DNA of 64,000 nt from Pseudactinotalea sp. HY158 (lineage in GTDB: Bacteria; Actinomycetota; Actinomycetes; Actinomycetales; Beutenbergiaceae): assembly GCF_009660225.1 (NCBI RefSeq), contig NZ_CP045920.1, forward strand, positions 1,550,001 through 1,614,000, in the 5' to 3' direction. The notes under the pieces are model-generated. The model made no database searches. It had not been told where the DNA came from and worked only from the letters and a program-made list of their open reading frames with translations. A program made the position numbers and the translations under genes. Positions 53,275-62,047 of the stretch are shown here, piece after piece; position 1 is the first letter of the stretch, and each line of letters opens with the position of its first letter.

Positions 53275-54354
53275 GTGAGCGGGGGTGAGCAGGAGCCGGC
53301 AGGAGTGGGCTCGGGAAGGCAGGGGCGCGACGAGGTCGCGCTCCTCACGCTGACCGACCGGTCGCCCCGGCTGGACCGGGCCCGGCTGCTCGCCCAGCAG
53401 GTCCCGCCCCCGCAATTCGACGACGCGAGCTTCGACAGCTATCGACCCGACATCTCCCACCCCTCACAGACCGCGGCGCTGCGGCGGATGCGAGCACTGG
53501 CCCATTCGATCGAGCGGCCGCGGCGGCGGCTGCTGCGGGGCCGGGGGCGTGCGAGCACCGGCGTCTACCTCGACGGCGGTTACGGTGTGGGCAAGACCCA
53601 CCTGATCGCCGCCCTCGCGCACGCGCTCGGCCCGGAGCGCGCGCTGTACGGGACGTTCGTGGAGTACACGCACCTCGTGGGGGCGCTGGGCTTCGGCGCC
53701 GCGGTGGCGGAGCTGTCGGGCGCGGTCGTGCTGTGCATCGACGAGTTCGAGCTCGACGATCCCGGCGACACCGTGCTCATGAGCCGGCTCCTGCGGGAGC
53801 TCTCGGACGCCGGGGTGACGCTCGTGGCCACATCGAACACCCAGCCCGGGGCGCTCGGGGAGGGGCGCTTCGCCGCGGACGACTTCCTGCGGGAGATCAC
53901 CTCGCTCGCGAGCCGGTTCGAGGTGATGCGCATCGACGGCCCCGACTACCGTGCCCGCACCCTCGACTTCGACCGGCCGGTGCCCACCGACGGGCAGGTC
54001 CGGGCCGAGGCGACGGCCCACGCCGGTCGCGGCGGGGCGCTCGACGACTTCTCGACGCTGCTCGGGCATCTGGGCCGGGTCCACCCATCGAGGTACGGTC
54101 AGCTCGTCGACGGGGTGACGTTCCTGGGGCTCACCGGCGGGGCCACCCTCACCGACGACGTGGCCGGGCTCCGGCTCGTCGTGCTCATCGACCGGCTCTA
54201 CGACCGGGGGATCCCCGTGCGCCTCGCCGGGATCGGTGCCCGGGAGCTCGTGAGCGAGCGGATGCGGGCGGGTGGGTACCGGAAGAAGTACCTGCGGGCC
54301 ATCTCCCGCCTCGACGCCCTGAGCCGGCGGGACGAGGCGCTCGGACCGGTCTGA
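53275..54354 (+). CDS. zapE: Cell division protein ZapE (AFG1-like ATPase)
   Basis: The 359-residue AAA-type ATPase acts on the FtsZ ring in studied bacteria. It has Walker A YLDGGYGVGKTHL and Walker B VLCIDEFELDDPGD, the sensor segment LVATSNTQPGALGEGRF and the family motif ASRFEVMRIDGPDYR. The start is uncertain: GTG 53275 is used, while TTG 53266 would overlap the previous stop. It converges with the HIT gene. Confidence 0.88.
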   Translation: MSGGEQEPAGVGSGRQGRDEVALLTLTDRSPRLDRARLLAQQVPPPQFDDASFDSYRPDISHPSQTAALRRMRALAHSIERPRRRLLRGRGRASTGVYLDGGYGVGKTHLIAALAHALGPERALYGTFVEYTHLVGALGFGAAVAELSGAVVLCIDEFELDDPGDTVLMSRLLRELSDAGVTLVATSNTQPGALGEGRFAADDFLREITSLASRFEVMRIDGPDYRARTLDFDRPVPTDGQVRAEATAHAGRGGALDDFSTLLGHLGRVHPSRYGQLVDGVTFLGLTGGATLTDDVAGLRLVVLIDRLYDRGIPVRLAGIGARELVSERMRAGGYRKKYLRAISRLDALSRRDEALGPV

Positions 54355-54372
54355 CCGGTCGCCCCGGACGGG

Positions 54373-54816
54373 TCAGTCCGCGCGGGCCATGGATGCGGGC
54401 ACGTGTTCGCCGTGACCCGCGCGCTCCAGTTCGGTGCGCAGGGCCCGACCCGCGCGGTCGAGGTCGCCCGGATCGGGATCGTGATCGGCGCGCGCGAGGT
54501 CGAAGTCGGCGAGGTTCTCGGCGGGCCACACGTGCAGGTGGGTGTGGGGCACCTCGAGCCCCTGGATGAGCAGACCGATCCGGGCGGGGGAGTAGACCTG
54601 CCGCTGTGCCCGGCCGATCGTGGCCGCGACCGCGAACAGGTGCGCGCCGAGCTCGGCCGGCACGTCGAGCCAGTGGTCGATCTCCGCCCGGGGGACCACG
54701 AGGGTGTGGCCGGGCACGATCGGGGCGATCGTGAGGAAGGCCACACAGCTCGGATCGGACCACAGGAACCGGCCGGGGATCTCGCCGCCGATGATGCGGG
54801 TGAACACGCTCGTCAT
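54373..54816 (-). CDS. HIT-family nucleotide hydrolase
   Basis: The 147-residue protein carries the histidine triad VPHTHLHVWP and the N-terminal IIGGEIPGRFLWSDPSC typical of Hint-like enzymes that hydrolyse nucleoside phosphoramidates or dinucleotides. ATG 54816 stands six bases after TAGCCT, suggesting a leaderless message. It is divergent from the iron-uptake operon. Confidence 0.88.
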   Translation of the reverse strand: MTSVFTRIIGGEIPGRFLWSDPSCVAFLTIAPIVPGHTLVVPRAEIDHWLDVPAELGAHLFAVAATIGRAQRQVYSPARIGLLIQGLEVPHTHLHVWPAENLADFDLARADHDPDPGDLDRAGRALRTELERAGHGEHVPASMARAD

Positions 54817-54844
54817 GTGACCAGGCTAACCGAAGCCGCCGCGG

Positions 54845-54872
54845 ATTTACGCTACTCGACTTGCGCGTAAAT
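54845..54872. repeat. Inverted repeat upstream of the iron-siderophore operon
   Basis: ATTTACGC (54845-54852) and GCGTAAAT (54865-54872) form perfect eight-base arms with a 12-base spacer. It covers the likely -35 region (TTGCGC, 54861) of the transporter promoter and could be a second operator or a hairpin. Confidence 0.5.
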
Positions 54873-54879
54873 GACGACG

Positions 54880-54893
54880 TTAGGTATACCTAA
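54880..54893. promoter_or_regulatory. DtxR/IdeR-like iron box over the transporter promoter
   Basis: TTAGGTATACCTAA is a perfect palindrome whose half sites match the TTAGG/CCTAA of the DtxR/IdeR consensus, though it is shorter than the full 19-base site. It covers the probable -10 (TATACC, 54885-54890), with TTGCGC at 54861 as the -35 at 18 bases. Iron-bound regulator would therefore block transcription. Confidence 0.7.
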
Positions 54894-54929
54894 GTGCTGT
54901 CCGTCCCGATCGTCTCCCTGGAGCACACC

Positions 54930-55901
54930 GTGAATCGTCGCCGCACCCCCCGTCCACTCGCAGCACTCGTCGTGGGGGCCGCCGGCGCCCTCGCCCTCGG
55001 AGCGTGCGGCGGCGCCGCAGCCGACGAGCCCGCGGCCGATGCGCCGACCGCCGCCGGCGAGGCCGGCACGATGACCGTCGAGCACGCCCAGGGCGAGACG
55101 GAGGTCGAGCTCGACCCGGAGACCGTCGTCGTGTTCGACTACGCCTCGCTCGACACCCTCGACACCCTCGGGGTCGACGTCGCCGGCGTCCCGCAGGAGA
55201 ACCTGCCCGACTTCCTCTCCGCCTACGCGGGCGCCGACCACGAGAACGTCGGAACGCTCTTCGAACCGGATCTCGAGGCGATCAACGCGATCGATCCGGA
55301 CCTGGTGATCGTCGCCGGCCGGTCCGCCGCCGCGTACCCGCAGCTGAGCGAGCACTGGCCCACGATCGACCTGTCGGTCGACTACGCGACGTTCATGGAC
55401 GACGTCCATGCGCACACCGAACTGCTCGGCGAGATCTTCGGCGAGCAGGACCTGGCGGCGGATGCGCTCGCCGACCTCGACGAGACGGTCGAGCAGGTCC
55501 GGGCCGCGACCGAGGGCGCGGGCCCCGGGCTCATCCTGTCCACCTCGGGGGGCGAGGTGACCGTGTACGGCGAGGACTCCCGCTTCGGCCTCATCCACTC
55601 GGTGCTCGGCGTGCCGGCGGCCGTGAACGAGGTCGAGGCACTCCCGCACGGCGAGGCGATCAGCTTCGAGATGATCCGCGACACGAACCCCGACTGGCTC
55701 TTCGTCAACGACCGCGACGCCGCCATCGGACAGTCCGGTGAGAGCGCCGAGGCGATCCTCGACAACGAGCTCGTCCACGCCACGACCGCGTGGGAGAAGG
55801 AGCAGGTGGTCTACCTCGACGCCCAGCGCTGGTACATCGTCATGGCCGGCGTCGACAACACTCGGGAGATGTTCGCCCAGATCGGCGACGCCTTCGCCTG
55901 A
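54930..55901 (+). CDS. Iron-siderophore ABC transporter substrate-binding lipoprotein (YclQ/CeuE-like)
   Basis: This extracellular lipoprotein of 323 residues captures a ferric siderophore. The signal peptide ends with the lipobox ALGAC, followed by an Ala/Asp/Glu-rich linker. The type III binding fold has DYASLDTLDTLGVDVAGVPQ, LFEPDLEAINAIDPDLVIVA and ALPHGEAISFEMIRDTNPDW, as in the catecholate/petrobactin group (YclQ, FatB, CeuE). GTG 54930 has GGAG eight bases upstream; an earlier frame start would disturb the signal peptide. It is the first of four iron-uptake genes. Confidence 0.9.
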   Translation: MNRRRTPRPLAALVVGAAGALALGACGGAAADEPAADAPTAAGEAGTMTVEHAQGETEVELDPETVVVFDYASLDTLDTLGVDVAGVPQENLPDFLSAYAGADHENVGTLFEPDLEAINAIDPDLVIVAGRSAAAYPQLSEHWPTIDLSVDYATFMDDVHAHTELLGEIFGEQDLAADALADLDETVEQVRAATEGAGPGLILSTSGGEVTVYGEDSRFGLIHSVLGVPAAVNEVEALPHGEAISFEMIRDTNPDWLFVNDRDAAIGQSGESAEAILDNELVHATTAWEKEQVVYLDAQRWYIVMAGVDNTREMFAQIGDAFA

Positions 55902-55949
55902 GCCCGACCGGCTCCGGAGCGCACGGGCCCGTCGTAACGAAGGATGAGA

Positions 55950-57026
55950 GTGACTGTTTCCAGCCCCGGGTCCCCGGGGAGCGCGACCGCCCGATCCGCC
56001 GGCACCGGCCGGCTGATCGCGGCGGTCGCCGTCGTGCTGCTGCTCGCCGGGGTCTCGCTGTTCGTCGGCGTGAGCGACCTCGATCCGCTCCGGGTGCTCA
56101 CCGGGACGCTGACCGACGTCGAGCGCCAGACCCTCGTGGTCTCCCGGCTGCCGCGGACGATCTCGATCGTGCTCGCCGGCGCCTCGATCGCGATCGTCGG
56201 GCTCGTCATGCAGATGCTCGTGCGGAACAAGTTCGTCGAGCCCGCGACCGCCGGTACGAGCGAGTCGGCCGCCTTCGGGCTCCTCGTCGTCACGATCGTC
56301 TCCCCCGGGATGCCGCTCGTGGGCAAGATGGTCGTGGCCGCGGTCTTCGCCCTCGCCGGCACGATGCTCTTCCTGCGCATCCTGCGGTCCATCCCGCTGC
56401 GCTCGGTCATCGTGGTGCCGCTCGTGGGCATGATGCTCGGCGCCGTGATCGCCGCCGTGACGACGTTCATCGCCTACCGGCGGCAGATGACCCAGACCCT
56501 GTCCTCGTGGCTCACCGGCGACTTCTCGGGCGTCATCCAGAACCGGTACGAGCTGCTCTGGCTCGTGGCGATCGCGGGGATCCTCGTCTACGTCATGGCC
56601 GACCGGTTCACGGTGACCGGGATGGGGGAGGAGTTCACCACGAACCTCGGGCTCAACTACCGCACGGCCATGAACGTCGGACTCGGGCTCGTGGCCGTCG
56701 TGACGGCGCTGGTCATCGTCGTCGTCGGCAGCCTGCCGTTCCTCGGCCTCGTCGTGCCGAACATCGTCTCCCGCTTCGTGGGCGACAACCTGCGCCGCAG
56801 CCTGCCGTGGGTCGCGCTGCTCGGCGCCGGGTTCGTGCTCGCATGCGACATCCTCGGGCGCATCGTGCGCTTCCCGTACGAGGTGCCCATCGGGGTGGTC
56901 GTGGGTCTCGTCGGCTCCGGCGTGTTCCTCTACCTGCTCCTGTACGAGCCGCGCGACCGGCGTGAGGTCCGCGCGCGCCGTCCCGCCCGCGCGCGGGACC
57001 GGGCCACGGAGGTGGACGCGCGATGA
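55950..57026 (+). CDS. Iron-siderophore ABC transporter permease, first subunit (FecCD family)
   Basis: A 358-residue FecCD permease with about nine to ten membrane helices. Markers are RLPRTISIVLAGASIAIVGL, NKFVEPATAGTSESAAFGLL and LPFLGLVVPNIVSRFVGDN, the last containing the coupling helix region for the ATPase. GTG 55950 is preferred because GAAGGA ends five bases before it; ATG 55944 overlaps that site. Its stop overlaps the start of the second permease. Confidence 0.9.
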   Translation: MTVSSPGSPGSATARSAGTGRLIAAVAVVLLLAGVSLFVGVSDLDPLRVLTGTLTDVERQTLVVSRLPRTISIVLAGASIAIVGLVMQMLVRNKFVEPATAGTSESAAFGLLVVTIVSPGMPLVGKMVVAAVFALAGTMLFLRILRSIPLRSVIVVPLVGMMLGAVIAAVTTFIAYRRQMTQTLSSWLTGDFSGVIQNRYELLWLVAIAGILVYVMADRFTVTGMGEEFTTNLGLNYRTAMNVGLGLVAVVTALVIVVVGSLPFLGLVVPNIVSRFVGDNLRRSLPWVALLGAGFVLACDILGRIVRFPYEVPIGVVVGLVGSGVFLYLLLYEPRDRREVRARRPARARDRATEVDAR

Positions 57027-58075
57027 CCTCGACGTCGATCCGTCCGGCGCGGACCGCGCCCCCGGCCCCCGCGCGTCGCCGCCGGGACCGCTCGATCGGA
57101 CCCCGCCGCCCGCGCCGGTGGGAGCACGTGGGCGACCGGGCCAGGCTCGTCCTGCTCGGGGCCCTCGCCGTGGCCGCGATGGCCGCCTTCCTCACGATCA
57201 ACACCCGCGGCGACTGGGCCTTCGCATTGGAGTTGCGCAGCCGCACCCTGCTGGGACTCGTGCTCGTCTCGGTGGCCATCGGCTGGTCCACGGTGGTCTT
57301 CCAGACCATCACCGAGAACAGGATCCTCACCCCGCAGATCATGGGCTTCGACTCGTTGTACGAGTTGATTCAGACGGGGATGGTCTTCTTCCTCGGCGCC
57401 ACCGCGGTGAACCGGCTCGCGGGCCCGGCGATGTTCGGGCTCGAGCTCGCCGCCATGCTCGGCCTCTCGCTCGCCCTGTTCTGGTGGCTGTTCGGCGGGC
57501 GCCGGCGCGACGTCGTCCTGCTCGTGCTCGTGGGGATCGTGTTCGGCACCTTCTTCCGCTCCATCTCGACGTTCATGCAGCGGGTGATCGACCCGAACGA
57601 GAGCCTCATCATCACCGACCGGCTGTTCGCGAGCTTCACGTCCGTCGACGCCTCGCTGCTCCCCTACGCCACCGCCGGGATCGTCCTGAGCTCGCTGGGG
57701 ATCTGGCTGCTGCGCCGCCGGCTCGACGTGGTGGCCCTCGGGCCGAGCCGCTCGACGGCCCTCGGGCTCAACTACCGCGGGCTCGTGCTCGGGGTGCTGA
57801 GCCTCGGCGCCGTGCAGGTGGCGGTCGCCACCGCGCTCGTCGGCCCGGTGCTGTTCTTCGGGCTCATCGTCTCGAACGTGGCCTACCAGATCTGCCGGTC
57901 GAGCCGGCACGCGATCGTGCTGCCGGCGTCGGCACTCGTGGCGATCACGATGCTCATCGGCGCCCAGGCCGTGCTCCAGCACGCGCTCGGTCTGGGCACC
58001 GTGCTCAGCGTCATCATCGAATTCGTTGGAGGACTGGTGTTCATCGCCCTGCTGGTGAGAGGACGGAACCGGTGA
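57023..58075 (+). CDS. Iron-siderophore ABC transporter permease, second subunit (FecCD family)
   Basis: The 350-residue second permease half pairs with the preceding one to form the channel. It has a basic N-terminus, the RSRTLLGLVLVSVAIGWST and NRILTPQIMGFDSLYELIQT segments and LVGPVLFFGLIVSNVAYQI near the coupling loop. ATG 57023 lies in an ATGA overlap with the preceding stop, and its own stop overlaps the ATPase start. Confidence 0.9.
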   Translation: MTSTSIRPARTAPPAPARRRRDRSIGPRRPRRWEHVGDRARLVLLGALAVAAMAAFLTINTRGDWAFALELRSRTLLGLVLVSVAIGWSTVVFQTITENRILTPQIMGFDSLYELIQTGMVFFLGATAVNRLAGPAMFGLELAAMLGLSLALFWWLFGGRRRDVVLLVLVGIVFGTFFRSISTFMQRVIDPNESLIITDRLFASFTSVDASLLPYATAGIVLSSLGIWLLRRRLDVVALGPSRSTALGLNYRGLVLGVLSLGAVQVAVATALVGPVLFFGLIVSNVAYQICRSSRHAIVLPASALVAITMLIGAQAVLQHALGLGTVLSVIIEFVGGLVFIALLVRGRNR

Positions 58076-58872
58076 TCGAGATCCGCGGAGTGAGCAAGGT
58101 GTACGGGTCGACCACCGTGGTCGACGACGTCACCACGACCATCCCGGCGGGCGGGATGACCTCGGTCATCGGCGCGAACGGGGCGGGGAAGTCGACCCTG
58201 CTGTCGATGGTGGCCCGGCTGCTGCCGATGAGCGCCGGGTCGGTCACGGTCGAGGGACTCGACGTGACGACGACGCCCGGCGACCGGATCGCGCGCCGCC
58301 TGGCCATCCTGCGCCAGGACAATCACCTCGCGGTCCGGCTCACCGTGCGCGAGCTCGTGACGTTCGGCCGCTACCCGCACTCGAAGGGGCGGCTGACGAC
58401 GACCGACGCCGACGCCATCGGCCGGGCGATCGACTACCTGCACCTGGGGCCGCTCGCGAACCGCTACCTGGACGAACTCTCCGGCGGCCAGCGGCAGCGG
58501 GCGTTCGTGGCGATGGTGCTCGCGCAGGAGACCGACTACGTGCTCCTCGACGAGCCGCTCAACAACCTCGACATGGTGCACTCGGCCGGGATGATGCAGA
58601 TCCTGCGGCGCACCTGCGACGAGCTGGGCAAGACCGTGGTCATGGTGCTCCACGACATCAACTTCGCGAGCGTCTACTCCGACCGGATCATCGCCATGCG
58701 GGACGGCCGGATCGTGGCCGAGGGCTCCCCCGAGGAGATCATCACGACCGAGCAGATGCGGCTCATCTACGGTCTGGAGATCCCGGTCGAGCTCGTCGGG
58801 GGCAACCGCATCGGCATGTACTACACGTGCCAGTCCACCCGCGAGCGGATCGAGTCGATCGGCGTGAGCTAG
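58072..58872 (+). CDS. Iron-siderophore ABC transporter ATP-binding protein
   Basis: A 266-residue ATPase energises ferric siderophore import. Walker A is GANGAGKST, the signature LSGGQRQRAFVAMVLAQ, Walker B YVLLDEPLNNLD and the switch His in VLHDINFAS. The sequence MRLIYGLEIPVELVGGNRIG at the C-terminus is typical of the YclP/CeuD group. GTG 58072 overlaps the permease stop. Its stop codon shares the four-base CTAG with the stop of the convergent DUF3817 gene. Confidence 0.92.
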   Translation: MIEIRGVSKVYGSTTVVDDVTTTIPAGGMTSVIGANGAGKSTLLSMVARLLPMSAGSVTVEGLDVTTTPGDRIARRLAILRQDNHLAVRLTVRELVTFGRYPHSKGRLTTTDADAIGRAIDYLHLGPLANRYLDELSGGQRQRAFVAMVLAQETDYVLLDEPLNNLDMVHSAGMMQILRRTCDELGKTVVMVLHDINFASVYSDRIIAMRDGRIVAEGSPEEIITTEQMRLIYGLEIPVELVGGNRIGMYYTCQSTRERIESIGVS

Positions 58873-59360
58873 CCGAACCACTGGGTGGGCGGGCCGAGCG
58901 TGAGCAGGATGCCGACGATCGCGACGACGGCGACGACCATGGCCAGACCGAGCGTGAACGGGTGGCGCAGGAAGAACCGCAGGGCGGCGCTCGTGCGCGT
59001 GTGGTCGCGGGGGTCGTCGGTGGCCGTGACGCGCCAGCCGCCCGTGAGGAGCCCGCGCCGCTCGAGGGAGCGATCGAAGGGGATCGTCGCATAGGGCACG
59101 ATCGCGGTCGCGACGGCGGCGACGATCTGGCGCAGCGGCCAGAACTGGTTGACGCCGACGAGCAGCGCCGTCAGGGCGTACGCCACGAACACGACGCCGT
59201 GGGTGAGGCCGAAGACGCGCACCGGCCAGTCGCCCACGTGGAGGAGGTACTTGAGGATCATGCCGGCGATCAGCAGGGTCCAGGTGATCGTTTCGGCCAC
59301 TGCGAGGATTCGGTACAGGCGCCGGGGGGACAGGGTCTGGGGCGGGGCGATGACGGTCAC
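58869..59360 (-). CDS. DUF3817 family membrane protein
   Basis: The 163-residue protein has about four membrane segments: the DUF3817 core with YRILAVAETITWTLLIAGM and VFGLTHGVVFVAYALTAL, then a terminal helix after FLRHPFTLGLAMVVAVVAIV. GTG 59360 is supported by CAGACT six bases upstream; a GTG 12 codons earlier has no such support. Function is unknown. Confidence 0.82.
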   Translation of the reverse strand: MTVIAPPQTLSPRRLYRILAVAETITWTLLIAGMILKYLLHVGDWPVRVFGLTHGVVFVAYALTALLVGVNQFWPLRQIVAAVATAIVPYATIPFDRSLERRGLLTGGWRVTATDDPRDHTRTSAALRFFLRHPFTLGLAMVVAVVAIVGILLTLGPPTQWFG

Positions 59361-59410
59361 CCGAGTAGTCTGCTCGAACTTCCTGAGAACGTGCACCGCA
59401 GGCGGGTGCC

Positions 59411-61531
59411 TCAGCCCTCGAGGGCCTCCATGAGCAGGTGCACGAGTGCGTCGACCTGCACGGTCGTCGTCGAGACGATCTCCTCGTCGCTGCCGTCGAG
59501 GGCGCGGGCGGCGAGGCCCTTCTTCGCGTCGATGAGTTCGGCGATCTTCGTGTCCACCGTGTGCGCGGCGAGGATCCGCCAGGCGGTGACCGGCTCCTCC
59601 TGGCCGATGCGGTGGACGCGGTCGATCGCCTGCGCCTGCTCGGCCGCGGTCCAGCTCAGCTCGGCGAGCACGACGTTCGAGGCCACGTGCAGGTTGAGGC
59701 CGACCCCCGCCGCGGTGAGCGAGCAGATCGCCACCGACACGCCGGGGTCGGTCGTGAAGGCGTCGATCGCCCGCTGCCGCGTGCTCGAACTCTGCTCGCC
59801 CCGGATCGACACCGTGCGCAGCCCCGCCTCGGCCAGGAGTCGTTCGGCCGTGTCCATGACGTCGATGTGCTTGGCGAAGAGCACGACCTTGCCCACCGAG
59901 TGCGCCAGCTGCGCGGTGTAGTCGCTCGCGAGGGAGGCCTTGGCCTGCCCGATCCTGCGCACCATCGTGAAGACGTTCTCGCCCGAGGACGCGCTGCGGG
60001 ACGCCTCGAGTTCTCCCTCGGCGACGTGGCGCATGATGTCCAGGTCCCAGCCCTCGCGCGGCGACCTGGAGGCGGTGAGCGCCCGGTACTTCGCCGCGAG
60101 TCGGGCGCCGAGCTCCCGCTCCGCCTGACGGATCGAGCGGCCGAGGTCGTCGTCGAGCTCCACCGGCAGGTCCACGACCCGGCGGGCCGGCAGGTCCTTC
60201 GCCACCTCGGTCTTGACGCGGCGCACGATGCCCTGATCGACCACGGCGGTCCGGGCCTCGGGGTAGAAGGCGCGGTCGGCCGGAGTGCGCCCGATCGCCT
60301 CGAGGGCCTGCCGCAACCGGGGGGTCGGCCCCTCGGCGTCGACCCAGCCGAGGAATCGCCAGATCGCGTGGAAGTCCTCGATGTCGTTGATGAGCGGAGT
60401 GCCCGTGAGCGCCATGAGCAGCGGATCCCCGTCGGGTGTCGAGCGCCGGATCTGGTCCGCGAGCGCGAGCACGTGCTGGGAGCGCTGGCTGCTCAGGTTC
60501 TTGATGAAGTGTGCCTCGTCGACGACCATCCCGCGGAAGCCGAACTTCGAGAGCCAGCCGAGGTGGCGGTCGAGGATCTCGTAGTTGATCACGAAGACGT
60601 CGGCGAAGGCGTCGACGTCGCGGCCGTCGCCGTGGATGACGCTCACCTTCCGTCGCGGGGTCCAGAGGGAGACCTCGCGGGCCCAGTTGATCTTGACCAC
60701 GTTCGGCACGACGGCCAGGAGCGGGTAGGCGTGCGCGACGGACGCGGCGATGACCGACTGCGCGGTCTTCCCGAGCCCCGGCTCATCGGCCAGCAGGAAG
60801 CTGCGGTGGCCCTGCTTGACGGACTCGAGCAGCTGTAGCTGGTGCGCCATGAGCTCGAGTGGTTTGGGGGAGTACTGATCGATCCGCGGTGACGGTGGCA
60901 GTGGCATCGACGCCGCCCCGCCACCGGCCCCCTGCTCGAAGGAGCGGTAGAGCGGTTCGAGGAGGTCCCAGCCCGACAGGTGACCGACGGCGGGCGAGGT
61001 TCCCGACGGGAAGACCGGCGGGGCGAACGGCCGGGCCTTGAGGCGCTTGGGAACCCCGGCCGGCACCACCTGCTTCTGGGCGAGCGAGGCCGAGACCACG
61101 GGGGTGCGGGCCGGCGCCGGGGCCTTGATCTGCAGCTCCTCCTCCGACAGCTCGGCACCGGAGGAGAGGAGCCACTCGTTCCGCATCCGCTGCGCCGAGG
61201 GTCCCGGCTGGGTCTGGGAGTCGAGGAGGGACAGGAGCGAGGTGTCGCGCGCGGCGATCCGCGCGAGGATGGTCGCGATGCCGTCGAGCCGCTTGAGCAG
61301 CTCGCTGCGCGTGTTGCCGCTCAGGGCGGAGTCGTCGCGGATGCGGGACCGCTCGTCGCGCACGAGCAGGGCGATGACCTGGAACCGCGTGCGGTTGGTC
61401 GGGCCGACCTTGCCGCGGTTCGACTTGGCCTCGACCTCGCGCACCTTGCGCGCGAGGATCGGGATGATCGGGGCGACCTCGCCCGCCCGTGGGCTGGTGC
61501 GGGGTGCGGCGGATGAGCCGTGATTCGGCAC
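59411..61531 (-). CDS. SNF2-family DEAD/DEAH-box helicase
   Basis: A 706-residue ATP-dependent DNA translocase. The N-terminal 240 residues are variable. The ATPase core begins HQLQLLESVKQGHRSFLLAD, with Walker A DEPGLGKTA, the DEAH motif VVDEAHFIKN, ALTGTPLINDIEDF, and the C-terminal helicase lobe with SIRGEQSSSTRQRAIDAF and QAQAIDRVHRIGQEEPV. GTG 61531 has GAGGAG six bases upstream; a longer frame reaching through the tRNA genes is not credible. Function in DNA repair or remodelling is only inferred from the family. Confidence 0.88.
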   Translation of the reverse strand: MPNHGSSAAPRTSPRAGEVAPIIPILARKVREVEAKSNRGKVGPTNRTRFQVIALLVRDERSRIRDDSALSGNTRSELLKRLDGIATILARIAARDTSLLSLLDSQTQPGPSAQRMRNEWLLSSGAELSEEELQIKAPAPARTPVVSASLAQKQVVPAGVPKRLKARPFAPPVFPSGTSPAVGHLSGWDLLEPLYRSFEQGAGGGAASMPLPPSPRIDQYSPKPLELMAHQLQLLESVKQGHRSFLLADEPGLGKTAQSVIAASVAHAYPLLAVVPNVVKINWAREVSLWTPRRKVSVIHGDGRDVDAFADVFVINYEILDRHLGWLSKFGFRGMVVDEAHFIKNLSSQRSQHVLALADQIRRSTPDGDPLLMALTGTPLINDIEDFHAIWRFLGWVDAEGPTPRLRQALEAIGRTPADRAFYPEARTAVVDQGIVRRVKTEVAKDLPARRVVDLPVELDDDLGRSIRQAERELGARLAAKYRALTASRSPREGWDLDIMRHVAEGELEASRSASSGENVFTMVRRIGQAKASLASDYTAQLAHSVGKVVLFAKHIDVMDTAERLLAEAGLRTVSIRGEQSSSTRQRAIDAFTTDPGVSVAICSLTAAGVGLNLHVASNVVLAELSWTAAEQAQAIDRVHRIGQEEPVTAWRILAAHTVDTKIAELIDAKKGLAARALDGSDEEIVSTTTVQVDALVHLLMEALEG

Positions 61532-61668
61532 CGGGAACTCCTCGATGGGAAGCAACGCCGGAATCGGCGCGTGAAACGACCACTGTCCGTGGCCGGCCGC
61601 CGTCGGAGAACGGGGCGTTCGACACCCTTGACCAGGGAACCTGCTGTCCGGAGTCGAGATGGACAGTG

Positions 61669-61743
61669 TGGTGGGCGATACTGGGATCGAACCAGTGACC
61701 TCTTCCGTGTCAGGGAAGCGCGCTACCGCTGCGCCAATCGCCC
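61669..61743 (-). tRNA. tRNA-Val (anticodon GAC)
   Basis: The acceptor arms GGGCGAT and ATCGCCC pair, the anticodon arm is CTTCC-CTGACAC-GGAAG with anticodon GAC, and the T-arm has GGTTCGATCC. CCA is encoded at 61671-61669. It is the last of three tRNAs transcribed leftward. Confidence 0.93.
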
Positions 61744-61748
61744 ATGCG

Positions 61749-61819
61749 AGGTGGGTACGGGATTCGAACCCGTGTATACGGCTTTGCAGGCCGCTGCCTC
61801 GCCTCTCGGCCAACCCACC
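61749..61819 (-). tRNA. tRNA-Cys (anticodon GCA)
   Basis: The acceptor stem GGTGGGT/ACCCACC with discriminator U, an anticodon loop CTGCAAA (GCA) and T-arm GGGTTCGAATCCC identify it. It is five bases upstream of tRNA-Val, and no CCA is encoded. Confidence 0.93.
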
Positions 61820-61864
61820 GTGGATGACTTCTGACCCGAAATCGGTGTGTGGGCCATGCCTCCG

Positions 61865-61937
61865 AGCGGATGACGGGACTCGAACCCGCGACCCTCACCT
61901 TGGCAAGGTGATGCTCTACCAACTGAGCCACATCCGC
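61865..61937 (-). tRNA. tRNA-Gly (anticodon GCC)
   Basis: The acceptor stem GCGGATG/CATCCGC, anticodon loop TTGCCAA (GCC) and T-arm CGGGTTCGAGTCCCG identify it. It is the first gene of the Gly-Cys-Val cluster. A small GCCCCGAACGGGG hairpin lies in the 5' flank. Confidence 0.93.
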
Positions 61938-62047
61938 ATGTCACCCCGTTCGGGGCGAACAACCAGAACATTAACCGACGATCGGCACCCGAGTCCAACC
62001 GGTGCCCGCTCCGTCCGCCCGAACCCCGCGCTCGCTACCGTGAAGCC

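Noticed and set aside
61532-61813. N-terminal extension of the SNF2 helicase through the tRNA-Val and tRNA-Cys region
   Set aside because: It would translate tRNA genes; GTG 61531 with GAGGAG six bases upstream is a normal start.
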